Source: an uncultured Myxococcales bacterium (GTDB taxonomy: Bacteria > Myxococcota_A > Polyangia > Polyangiales > Polyangiaceae). Taken from it: a stretch of DNA of 40,811 nt. Position numbers and translations under genes: made by a program. The stretch covers positions 1-40,811 of the forward strand of contig CALFNG010000383.1 in assembly GCA_937902985.1 (NCBI GenBank). The letters run 5' to 3'. Below, piece by piece: positions 34,051-40,811 of the stretch; within the stretch, counting starts at the first letter, position 1; each line of letters opens with the position of its first letter. The notes under the pieces are model-generated. The model did not search any database and was not told the origin of the DNA. It saw only the letters and a list, made by a program, of their open reading frames with translations.

Positions 34051-35616
34051 ATGAGCGAGTTTGCTCTCAAGACGGCGCTGCCGGCGTATCTCCGAGACGA
34101 GCAAAACAAGATCGAGAAGATCGCCGCTCAGGCCGGGCTCGATTTTTTCCCGACCGTCTTCGAGATCCTGACCTACGACCAGATGAACGAGATCGCCGCC
34201 TACGGCGGCTTTCCGAACCGCTATCCGCACTGGCGCTTCGGAATGGAATACGAGCGCCTGGCCAAGAGCTACGAGTACGGCCTCTCGAAGATCTACGAGA
34301 TGGTCATCAACAACAACCCGTCGTACGCCTACTTGCTCGAGGGGAACTCGCTCGTCGATCAGAAGCTCGTGATGGCCCACGTCTACGGGCACGTCGACTT
34401 CTTCAAGAACAACTACTGCTTCCGGCAAACCGATCTCGATACTGGCGGTCGAACGGTCGACCCCGTGAAGCGCCCCAGCACCTACGATCCCAACCGTCGC
34501 TGGATCGACAAGATGGCCAACCACGGCGCGCGGCTGCGTCGGGTCGTCGCGCGTCAGGGGATCAACAAGGTCGAGGAGTTCGTCGACCACTGCCTGAGCC
34601 TCGAGAACCTGCTCGATTTGCACGCGCCGTTCAGCGGCAAGCGCGTGAAGCGCGTCACGGAGGACGAGGGGGAGCTCAGGCACACCGAGGTGCCGCGCCT
34701 CAAGTCGAAGGACTACATGGAGTCCTTCATCAATCCGACGGAGTACCTCGAGGAGCAGCGCAAGAAGATCGAGGCCGAACGCGAGAAGACGACCAAGTTC
34801 CCGGAGCACGCCGAGCGCGACGTGCTCCTGTTCTTGCTCGAGCACGCTCCCCTCGACCGCTGGGAGCGCGAGGTGCTCGAGGTCGTGCGCGAAGAGGCCT
34901 ACTACTTCGCGCCGCAGTGGCAGACCAAGATCATGAACGAGGGGTGGGCCACGTACTGGCACTCCCGGCTCATGACCGAGAAGATCCTGGATGCGAGCGA
35001 GATCATCGATTACGCGGATCACGCCGCGGGCGTGCTCGCGACGAGCGGCGGCAGGTTGAATCCCTACAAGCTCGGCGTCGAGCTGTACCGGCACATCGAA
35101 GAGCGATGGGATCGCGGGCAGTTCGGCAAAGAGTGGGAAGAGTGCGACGACCTCGAGGCGAAGCGAAACTGGAACCTACGCCTCGGCCTCGGCAAGAAGA
35201 AGATCTTCGAAGTTCGCGCGCTCTACAACGACGTGACCTTCATCGACGAGTTCTTGACCGCCGAGTTCTGCCGTGAGCACAAGCTCTTCAGCTTCGGCTG
35301 GTCGAACCGGAACGAGCGCTACGAGATCGAATCGCGCGACTTCAAGGCCGTGAAAGACAAGCTCCTCTTCCAGCTCACCAACGGCGGCAACCCCTTCATC
35401 TACGTCGAAGACGCGAACTACGACAACCGCGGCGAGCTCCTCCTTCGCCACGACCATCAAGGTCTCGACCTCCGGCAGGACTATGCCAAAGAGGTCATGC
35501 GCAGCGTGCTCCGGGTGTGGAAGCGGCCGGTCAGCGTGACGACCGTCGCCGAAGGCAAGCCGGTGATGCTGCGCTTCGATGGCAAGGAACAGACGGCGCG
35601 GCACCTTCGCACGTGA
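34051..35616 (+). CDS. SpoVR family protein (YcgB-like)
   Basis: 521 residues, full length for the family. Signatures: [93 protein letters not shown] and [12 protein letters not shown]. The conserved His/Glu residues in HVYGH and NEGWATYWH look like a metal site (inference). In Bacillus SpoVR affects spore cortex; in Gram-negatives it co-occurs with PrkA and DUF444. Downstream of DUF444 on the same strand, followed after 38 bases by the HEPN-like gene. Confidence 0.94.
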   Translation: MSEFALKTALPAYLRDEQNKIEKIAAQAGLDFFPTVFEILTYDQMNEIAAYGGFPNRYPHWRFGMEYERLAKSYEYGLSKIYEMVINNNPSYAYLLEGNSLVDQKLVMAHVYGHVDFFKNNYCFRQTDLDTGGRTVDPVKRPSTYDPNRRWIDKMANHGARLRRVVARQGINKVEEFVDHCLSLENLLDLHAPFSGKRVKRVTEDEGELRHTEVPRLKSKDYMESFINPTEYLEEQRKKIEAEREKTTKFPEHAERDVLLFLLEHAPLDRWEREVLEVVREEAYYFAPQWQTKIMNEGWATYWHSRLMTEKILDASEIIDYADHAAGVLATSGGRLNPYKLGVELYRHIEERWDRGQFGKEWEECDDLEAKRNWNLRLGLGKKKIFEVRALYNDVTFIDEFLTAEFCREHKLFSFGWSNRNERYEIESRDFKAVKDKLLFQLTNGGNPFIYVEDANYDNRGELLLRHDHQGLDLRQDYAKEVMRSVLRVWKRPVSVTTVAEGKPVMLRFDGKEQTARHLRT

Positions 35617-35654
35617 GCCGCGCCTGAGCCGAGGCGAGGGGAACGCGAGCACGC

Positions 35655-36149
35655 ATGACCGAGTTCCGGCGCGACAAGACTCACTGGCTCCACCGGCTGA
35701 CGCCAGACGAGTGGATCGCGGCTGCGCTCGGTGAGGTGGCGCGCGCGGAAAAGGCCTGGGGCGTGGGCGACGCGCGCGGGGGCGTCGTCGGGCTGAAGCG
35801 CGCCGCCGGAATGGGCCTCAACGCCGCGCTCATCGTCGAGCGCGACGAGACCTGGGGTCGGACGTACGTCGAGCACGTCGAGGCCCTCTCGAGAGACCCA
35901 CGCGTCCCTGAAGCCGTGCGGCACGCCTGCCGCGTCGTCCTCGAGGCCAAGGGGCCGGCTGGCGACGTGGTCAGTCTCCGCACGCCGCGCGGGCACCAGC
36001 ACGTCGTCGAAGCGGCGCGCGACATCGTGGCGCACGCCTGGGCGGTCGTGAAGAGGCACGAGGGGGAGCCACCGACCGCCTCGGGCTCGGCGAATGCCTC
36101 CGGCGATGCAAGCGATGCGAGCGATGCGAGCGATGCGAAGCACGATTGA
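35655..36149 (+). CDS. HEPN-like helical protein of unknown function
   Basis: 164 residues, helical. LTPDEWIAAALGEVARAEKAW, VGLKRAAGMGLNAALIVE, ETWGRTYVEHVEALSRDP and AARDIVAHAWAVVKRHEG form the four-helix pattern seen in HEPN-like families, but no clear RxxxxH nuclease motif is visible. I recall related hypothetical proteins in myxobacteria. The C-terminal tail is Ala-Ser-Asp repeats made by a 9-bp tandem repeat that also supplies the start codons of the next gene. It lies directly after spoVR and is a likely operon member. Confidence 0.68.
   Translation: MTEFRRDKTHWLHRLTPDEWIAAALGEVARAEKAWGVGDARGGVVGLKRAAGMGLNAALIVERDETWGRTYVEHVEALSRDPRVPEAVRHACRVVLEAKGPAGDVVSLRTPRGHQHVVEAARDIVAHAWAVVKRHEGEPPTASGSANASGDASDASDASDAKHD
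36103..36138 (+). repeat. 9-bp tandem repeat in overlapping gene ends, providing four ATGs
   Basis: Four copies of GCGATGCRA (36103-36111, 36112-36120, 36121-36129, 36130-36138), the first with one change. In the upstream gene they encode Ala-Ser-Asp or Gly/Ala-Asp units; in the downstream frame each copy provides an in-frame ATG (36106, 36115, 36124, 36133). Expansion or contraction would keep both frames. Confidence 0.92.
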
Positions 36150-37353
36150 GCTCGCGCTGGTGCTGGCGCTGGCAGCCTGCGGCGCAGAGTCGCCGGCGGT
36201 GCCGATCGCGCCCTCGGCGACGAGGGAGACGCCCGTCGTGACGACGTCGGCTACGGCGCCTCCGCCAACGGCCGCCTCCACGGCGGCGCCTGCGGGGAGC
36301 TCGGCGTCCGCGGTGTTGCCGGGACCTCCGGCGGCCAGGGATTCGACGGCGAGCGCACCGCTGCCGCCGGCGCGGCCTGCGACCCTCTCGCTCTCGTCGG
36401 GTCGAGGGGAGCCCGGCGACGCCGAGCTCGCCGCGGGCGACGACGCGTTCGAGCGCGGAGACCTCGCCGCGGCCGACAAGAGCTACGCGGCTGCCCGTTC
36501 GAGGGGCTCGAAGGGTGGCGCCGCTGTCGGTCTCGCGCGCGTTCGCATTGCACGGCAGAACGTGGCACTCGACTATGCGTCGGCCAAAGGCAATACGTCG
36601 ATCCTTGCGGCGGCGAGGGACCTGGCCCACGTCGCGAAGGAGACTCCCGGCTTCGGCGCTGCGTTCGTCGAGCTGGGTCGCGCACAGCTCCTCCTCGGCG
36701 ACGCCCCCGCCGCCATCGATTCGATGAAGCGCGGGACGACGCTCCTGCCCGACGAGCCCGAAGCTCACTCGCAGCTCGGCGTCGCCTGGCTCGCCACGGG
36801 TCATGCCGACGAGGCAGTCCGCGAGCTCTCCCGCGCCGCGGAGCTCGACCTGGGCAGCGCGGCGCGCCACGGGAACCTCGGCACGGCACTGTTGATGACC
36901 GGTCGAACCAAGGAGGCGATCGTCCAGTACGAGCTCCGGGCGCGCATCGACGACGGAGATCCGCGCGCACACTCGGATCTCGGCACGGCCCTCCTCGCGA
37001 CCAACGACCTGGACCGCGCGCTCTCCGAGCTGAGGCGCGCAACCGCCCTGGAGCCGACCCGCGCGACCTTCCATTCAAACCTCGGGTACGCCCTGCAACA
37101 AGCCGGGCAGCCCGACCGCGCGATTGCCGAATACCGAGAAGCGCTCCGGCTCGACGCGGGGCTCGCGAGCGCGTGGATCAACCTGGCCACGATCCTCGCG
37201 CGAAACCCCAAGACGCGCGCCGAGGCCCGCGCTGCGCTGGCCCGCGCGGCGGCAGCCTCGCCCGACGATCCGCGCGTGAGGGCAAACCTCGAAGAGCTGA
37301 ACTCGCTCGAAAAGGGCGTCTCCGTAGGCGTCGGCCCGGACGCGGGGTCGTAG
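36133..37353 (+). CDS. TPR-repeat lipoprotein
   Basis: About 406 residues from ATG 36133; ATGs at 36124, 36115, 36106 and 36094 are alternatives. The signal peptide (IELALVLALAAC) has a lipobox Cys at about residue 16, giving a lipid-anchored protein. A Pro/Ala/Thr-rich spacer of about 80 residues follows, then at least seven TPR units (for example AFVELGRAQLLLGDAPAAID, AHSQLGVAWLATGHADEAVR, HSNLGYALQQAGQPDRAIAE). TPRs suggest assembly or scaffolding in the cell envelope. It overlaps the HEPN-like gene by 17 or more bases in a different frame. No enzymatic domain. Confidence 0.87.
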   Translation: MRSTIELALVLALAACGAESPAVPIAPSATRETPVVTTSATAPPPTAASTAAPAGSSASAVLPGPPAARDSTASAPLPPARPATLSLSSGRGEPGDAELAAGDDAFERGDLAAADKSYAAARSRGSKGGAAVGLARVRIARQNVALDYASAKGNTSILAAARDLAHVAKETPGFGAAFVELGRAQLLLGDAPAAIDSMKRGTTLLPDEPEAHSQLGVAWLATGHADEAVRELSRAAELDLGSAARHGNLGTALLMTGRTKEAIVQYELRARIDDGDPRAHSDLGTALLATNDLDRALSELRRATALEPTRATFHSNLGYALQQAGQPDRAIAEYREALRLDAGLASAWINLATILARNPKTRAEARAALARAAAASPDDPRVRANLEELNSLEKGVSVGVGPDAGS

Positions 37354-37649
37354 CTGAAAATTTCTGCTCTGCACGTGATTCTGCGCCTGCAGACAGCGAC
37401 CGCCAGAACGAACGTCTCTTGTCAATCCCCGTGGCGGGGGTGAGCGTCGTCCGTGCTTGACGTCCGCGAACGCAATCCCCTAGCGTACCGCGCTGCCAAG
37501 GCGAGCAATCGGCGCCGATGCAAGTGTGCAGTCTGCGGGGAAGCATGGGCGACTCGAGGCGTTGCGTCTCCAAACGTTACCGAGGGCATCGCAACGGAGT
37601 CCCCCCCCTGCGCGGGTACGCGAAGTAAGCAAGCAGTGGAGGCATTCCG
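37354..37649. other. 296-bp gene-free region holding a hairpin, promoter and long leader
   Basis: Between the TPR lipoprotein and the cold-shock gene. It contains a perfect small stem CCCCG-TGG-CGGGG (37427-37439), possibly the upstream gene's terminator, and a promoter-like pair at 37457-37486. No protein-coding sequence is convincing here. If the promoter is right, the cold-shock transcript has a leader of about 155 bases. Confidence 0.5.
37457..37486 (+). promoter_or_regulatory. Candidate sigma-70-type promoter of csp gene
   Basis: TTGACG (37457-37462) and TAGCGT (37481-37486) are separated by 18 bases. The -35 matches five of six consensus bases; the -10 is weak. The predicted transcript would start near 37493, leaving a long 5' leader as is common for cold-shock genes. 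Inference only. Confidence 0.4.
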
Positions 37650-37871
37650 ATGGCTGTGGGACGGGTTAAGTGGTTCAACGACGAGAAGGGCTGGGGGTTC
37701 ATCAAGCAAGACGCTGGCCCGGACGTCTTCGTTCACTACTCCCAGATTGCGGGGGACGGTCGCCGGCGTCTCTATGAGGACGAGGTCGTCGAGTTCGAAA
37801 TCAAAGAGGGCCCGAAGGGGCTGCAGGCGGTCAACGTCGTTCGGCAGGAGGGCGCGAGTGCGCTCAGCTGA
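37650..37871 (+). CDS. Cold-shock domain protein (CspA family)
   Basis: 73 residues, a single cold-shock domain that binds single-stranded RNA/DNA and melts secondary structure. RNP1 is KGWGFI and RNP2 is VFVHYS; the opening MAVGRVKWFNDEKGWGFI is canonical. The insert GDGRRRLYEDEVVEFEI replaces the usual GFR-type loop. GGAGG lies seven bases before ATG, a strong ribosome site. A long leader upstream may be thermo-responsive. Confidence 0.95.
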   Translation: MAVGRVKWFNDEKGWGFIKQDAGPDVFVHYSQIAGDGRRRLYEDEVVEFEIKEGPKGLQAVNVVRQEGASALS

Positions 37872-37928
37872 CAACGACGGATGACGGGGAAATCCGCGGT
37901 GAGTCCAAAGCGACGCTAGATCGTGCGC

Positions 37929-37960
37929 GCCCGGGTCAACCGCGAAAGCGGGCTCCGGGC
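37929..37960. terminator. Hairpin between convergent csp and metallophosphoesterase genes
   Basis: GCCCGG (37929-37934) pairs with CCGGGC (37955-37960) around an inner stem CCGC-GAAA-GCGG (37940-37951) with a GNRA tetraloop; internal loops are GTCAA and GCT. Placed between two convergent stops, it probably serves both strands. No T-run is present. Confidence 0.5.
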
Positions 37961-37982
37961 GTCATTCACCGGGCACCGGCGC

Positions 37983-38909
37983 TCACACGTACTTCGGTAC
38001 ACTAGCGGGCGCAAAGGCGCCGGTCGCCGGGTCGCAGACGCGAGATTCGATCCGCTTCACTCCCTGCTCGTCGAGCTCGTAGACGTTGAAGCCGGCCATC
38101 CGGTCGTCGCGCTCGTCGTGCAACGACGCGCTCGTCGCCCCGACGTGGTGAACCGTGCCCTCGGTCGTCGTCAAGATCCGCTGGATGCGCCGGTGCAGGT
38201 GCCCGTGCAGCACGAGCCCGCGCGACAAGGGCATGAGAAGCGAGAGCAGCTCGGGAGCGTCGCGCAGGCCGTCGAGATGCGTCTTGAGGGTCGACCAGCC
38301 GTCTTGAACCGCGGGGTGATGGAGCGCGAGCACGAGCGTTCGGCGCGCAACCTCCGGATGGGCGAGGACGCGCGCCAGCGCGTCGAGCTGAGCGCGGCCG
38401 AGCTCACCCGCTGCGACGAGCGGCAAGCGCGGCACGGCGCTCGAGAGCGACACGATGGCGGCATGACCTCGGAGCTTCACCACGGGAAAGCGCGCCGAGG
38501 CGGCGGTATCGACGGCAAGCTCGGGTAGATCGCTCTCGAGCCAGTCGGAGAAGTACATCTCGAAGCGCCGTGAGGTCATCGCTCCGCGGGTGTAGACGTC
38601 GTGATTCCCGGGAACCACGGTCACGCGATCCGGATCGACCCCGAGGTCTTGTACGAGCACGTCACGCGCGAGCTCGAACTCGCTCTCGAGCGCAAGGTTC
38701 GTGAAGTCGCCCGTGACGACGACGTGGTCGACGCCCGCGTCGGCGATCGCCCTCGCGATCGCCCGGACGTGCGAGGCGCGATGGATATGTCCGCGCTTGA
38801 ACCGCAAGTTCGCCCACCCGGTCAATCGTTTGTTGAGAAATCGGCGCATCGGGACGCCGTCGAGCGACAGGAGATGAAGATCGGAAAAGTGTGCGATTCT
38901 CATGTTCAT
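37983..38909 (-). CDS. Calcineurin-like metallophosphoesterase
   Basis: 308 residues from ATG 38909 (an ATG at 38903 is an alternative). Metal-ligand blocks of the family appear in order: FSDLHLLSL (D-x-H), VVVTGDFTN (GDxxN), VVPGNHDVY (GNHD), [17 protein letters not shown] (GHxH). This is the class III cyclic-nucleotide phosphodiesterase-like fold; the substrate could be cAMP, a phospholipid or a nucleotide sugar such as UDP-diacylglucosamine. The ATG overlaps the upstream stop (ATGA at 38906-38909), so it is translationally coupled to the SUMF1-fold gene. Confidence 0.9.
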   Translation of the reverse strand: MNMRIAHFSDLHLLSLDGVPMRRFLNKRLTGWANLRFKRGHIHRASHVRAIARAIADAGVDHVVVTGDFTNLALESEFELARDVLVQDLGVDPDRVTVVPGNHDVYTRGAMTSRRFEMYFSDWLESDLPELAVDTAASARFPVVKLRGHAAIVSLSSAVPRLPLVAAGELGRAQLDALARVLAHPEVARRTLVLALHHPAVQDGWSTLKTHLDGLRDAPELLSLLMPLSRGLVLHGHLHRRIQRILTTTEGTVHHVGATSASLHDERDDRMAGFNVYELDEQGVKRIESRVCDPATGAFAPASVPKYV

Positions 38910-39937
38910 CCCGCGTCCGCCGCGCAGCGGAATCCTATCCACGCCGGTCGCGACAGCGACGTGGTGTCGCGGGACGCTGACCGTATCCATACCGCGCCGT
39001 CTTCGTACGACCCTCCGCGGATGACGTGAAAGCCGCCGCCGCCCGCCCGAGGCCTGGGATCGACTTCGGGGCCTGGAGTGTATCCCACGGGACGACCGGA
39101 AGGATCGATCTCGAGCTCGTCGGCCACCCACTCGGCGACGTTGCCCGCCATGTCCATCAGGCCGGCGGGTGTCGCGCCGTCGGGAAACGAACCCACCGGC
39201 GCGAGCCCGGCGAACCCGTCGGTGGCGTCGGTGCGATCGTCGGCCCACGAGCCGTGGTTGGCGAGGTGCGGGTTGTAGACGTTCCCCCAGGGGAACTGCC
39301 GGTCCTCGGGGCCGCGCGCCGCGTATTCCCATTCGGCTTCGGTCGGCAGACGGCCTCCCGACCAGCGGCAGAAGGCCGCCGCGTCGTCCCATCGTACATG
39401 CGTCACCGGAAGGTCGGAGCGCGAGAAGCGAGGGTCGTTCGGGGGGATCTCCGGCGGAGTGCACGGTCCCGCGGAGACGCAGCGCGCATACTCCGCGACG
39501 GTCGCCTCGGTGCGGTCCATCTCGAACGTCGAGATCGTCACCGCGTGCGCGGCCCCCTCGGCCTCGATCATCGCGACGACGTCGTCGTCATGGCATTGCG
39601 TGCCCCGGCCCTCCGAGGCGCAGAGGGCTACGGCCAGCTCCATTGCGGCCGGCGTCGAGCCCATCGTGAACGTCCCACCTGCGATGCGAGCTCGTCCCCG
39701 GGCGGGGGCCCTCAGCGCGTGGATGCCGTCGGCGGGCGCGCTCGCCGTCGCCGGATCGAGCCCCACCGACCACGCGCCCGCACGGGGCGGCCGCCGCGCC
39801 CCGGCGTCGCCCGCGAACAGCTGCGTCGCCACGAGCGCAGCAGGCAGCGGCCTTGCGAGCCCACGCGCCGAGAAAAAATGAAAAGGGAGGACGGGCGTAC
39901 GGGAAGGTTTTGACTTCGGATTTCGCAGAATACTCAC
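38906..39937 (-). CDS. FGE/SUMF1-fold protein lacking catalytic cysteines
   Basis: 343 residues from GTG 39937, which has GGGGAG a few bases upstream; the frame is open to 39994. An N-terminal signal-like segment ([22 protein letters not shown]) precedes a formylglycine-generating-enzyme-type domain: [89 protein letters not shown], and a terminal IGFRCAAD. The two copper-binding cysteines that true FGEs carry before GFRC are replaced (IRSASRDT), so it probably binds ligands rather than oxidising cysteine. It lies between E2 and the metallophosphoesterase. Confidence 0.88.
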   Translation of the reverse strand: MSILRNPKSKPSRTPVLPFHFFSARGLARPLPAALVATQLFAGDAGARRPPRAGAWSVGLDPATASAPADGIHALRAPARGRARIAGGTFTMGSTPAAMELAVALCASEGRGTQCHDDDVVAMIEAEGAAHAVTISTFEMDRTEATVAEYARCVSAGPCTPPEIPPNDPRFSRSDLPVTHVRWDDAAAFCRWSGGRLPTEAEWEYAARGPEDRQFPWGNVYNPHLANHGSWADDRTDATDGFAGLAPVGSFPDGATPAGLMDMAGNVAEWVADELEIDPSGRPVGYTPGPEVDPRPRAGGGGFHVIRGGSYEDGAVWIRSASRDTTSLSRPAWIGFRCAADAG

Positions 39938-39990
39938 GGCTCCCCGGGCTCCCTGTTCATCTTCTTCATCGAGCGCGAAGGGCGCCCCCC

Positions 39991-40811
39991 TCACCCCGTG
40001 AGGACGCGCAGAGGGTGTTCGACGAGACGGCGGAGCTCGGCGAGGAAGGACGCTCCGACCGCGCCGTCGACGACACGGTGGTCGCAGGAGAGCGTGAGCG
40101 CCAGCCGCTGACCCGCGACGACCGTCCCGTCGACCACGACCGGAACGTCGCGCACCTGTCCGACCGCGAGGATGGCGCCCTCGGGCGGGTTGATGACCGC
40201 CGCGAACTGGTCGATCCCGAACATTCCGAGGTTCGAGATCGAGAACGTTCCGTCGGCCATCTCTTCGGGCTTGAGCTTCTTCGCGCGCGCGCGCCCGGCG
40301 AGGTCGCGCACTTCACGCGCGATCGTGGCCACGCTCTTCTGGTCGGCGTTCCGCACGACGGGCGTCACCAGGCCGTCGGGGATGGCGACGGCGACGGAGA
40401 TGTCGACCCGCCGGTGAACGAGGATCGCGTCAGGCGAGAAGCTCGCGTTGCACTCGGGGACCCGCACGAGCGCGATGGCGCACGCCTTGACCAGGAGGTC
40501 GTTGAGCGACACCTTCGTGATGGTCGGGTCCCCGTCGGCGCCCGCGCTGGCCCCTTGACCCTTTGCCGACAGCTCGTCGTTGATGCGAGCCCGCAGCTTC
40601 ACGAGCTCGGCCGCGTCGACGTCGATCGAGAGATAGAAGTGCGGCACGGTCGTCTTCGATTCGACGAGCCTCCGCGCGATCGTCCGGCGCATGGGCGACA
40701 GAGGCCGCGCGTCGGGAGGCGCGAGCGCCGACGGCGTGGTCAGCGTGGTCGGCGTCGGCGCGGTCTCCGGGCGCGTCAGCGCGGCGGGAGCGCCGGGCGT
40801 GGCCGGGCTGT
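39991..40811 (-). CDS. Dihydrolipoamide acyltransferase E2 (PDH type), 5'-truncated by window edge
   Basis: About 272 C-terminal residues are visible. A Pro/Ala/Thr-rich linker ([17 protein letters not shown]) leads into the catalytic domain, starting [29 protein letters not shown], with [52 protein letters not shown], and the active-site [17 protein letters not shown]. It transfers an acetyl group from lipoyl-lysine to CoA within the pyruvate dehydrogenase complex; the linker and sequence favour PDH over 2-oxoglutarate E2. The lipoyl domain(s) and E1 genes lie beyond the window. ATG 40692 is internal and is not the true start. Confidence 0.93.
   Translation of the reverse strand, partial: SPATPGAPAALTRPETAPTPTTLTTPSALAPPDARPLSPMRRTIARRLVESKTTVPHFYLSIDVDAAELVKLRARINDELSAKGQGASAGADGDPTITKVSLNDLLVKACAIALVRVPECNASFSPDAILVHRRVDISVAVAIPDGLVTPVVRNADQKSVATIAREVRDLAGRARAKKLKPEEMADGTFSISNLGMFGIDQFAAVINPPEGAILAVGQVRDVPVVVDGTVVAGQRLALTLSCDHRVVDGAVGASFLAELRRLVEHPLRVLTG

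Noticed and set aside
32515-35094. Long minus-strand open frame (859 codons)
   Set aside because: Antisense to the end of the subtilase and to DUF444 and most of SpoVR, both well-conserved families; no domain pattern of its own.
1-40811. CRISPR array, tRNA, rRNA, intact insertion sequence, prophage or polyketide/peptide synthetase cluster
   Set aside because: No spaced direct repeats of the right size, no recognisable tRNA or rRNA sequence, no transposase, integrase or capsid protein, and no megasynthase domains were seen by eye.

Overview
The window looks like one contig end-to-end, or close to it, from a very GC-rich bacterium, most likely a myxobacterium (Myxococcota, Polyangiales-like). 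This rests on several things: strongly GC-biased third codon positions; a PknK-type kinase/ATPase/TPR protein; many Ser/Gly/Ala/Pro-rich lipoproteins; a TPR-AIM24 fusion; and several conserved hypothetical proteins whose sequence style I associate with myxobacteria. Bases 1-16 are identical to the 3' part of an Illumina adapter, so the left edge is an assembly end. The right edge cuts through an E2 acyltransferase gene.

Layout. 1-6.7 kb: a truncated signalling kinase (minus) diverging from an epoxide-hydrolase-like enzyme (plus), a fold-back repeat, two overlapping partial alpha/beta-hydrolase reading frames, then apt and surE (minus). 6.7-8.3 kb: a broken copper type II (PHM-like) monooxygenase lipoprotein gene and a 380-bp gene-free stretch. 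8.3-15.3 kb: a tightly packed plus-strand run consisting of a biotin carrier protein, a D-cysteine desulfhydrase/ACC-deaminase-like PLP enzyme, a CPBP-like membrane protein, a TPR-AIM24 protein, pgsA, a lipoprotein, an isolated FliQ/SctS-like protein, a TetR regulator and epmA. Many junctions are GTGA or ATGA overlaps. 15.3-18.8 kb (minus): a MoaB-like protein, a membrane-anchored MutS-like ATPase, a small winged-helix protein and a conserved hypothetical. 18.8-21.2 kb: a lipoprotein, a 5'-truncated membrane protein behind an atypical junction, and a TonB-like one-pass protein (minus).

21.3-26.3 kb is a glycogen/maltodextrin pair (malQ-glgX, TGATG overlap) followed by an Amt-family transporter in which two central pore residues differ from the family norm. 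26.3-30.9 kb is a glyoxylate-shunt module: a RamB/ScfR-type regulator divergent from aceB-aceA, with palindromic TGACA/TGTCA elements in the shared intergenic region and a strong hairpin after aceA. 31-37.4 kb holds a subtilase fused to a membrane domain, then DUF444 (YeaH/YhbH)-SpoVR without the usual PrkA gene, a HEPN-like helical protein, and a TPR lipoprotein whose start region is a 9-bp tandem repeat shared with the upstream gene. 37.4-40.8 kb: a cold-shock protein with a long leader, then (minus) a pyruvate-dehydrogenase-type E2, an FGE/SUMF1-fold protein lacking the catalytic cysteines, and a metallophosphoesterase translationally overlapped with it.

I saw no tRNA, rRNA, CRISPR array, intact transposase or phage gene. 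The most unusual items are the Amt variant, the PrkA-less DUF444/SpoVR cassette with its two neighbours, the isolated SctS-TetR-EpmA overlap chain, and the 9-bp repeats embedded in coding starts. I do not claim a proven new system.
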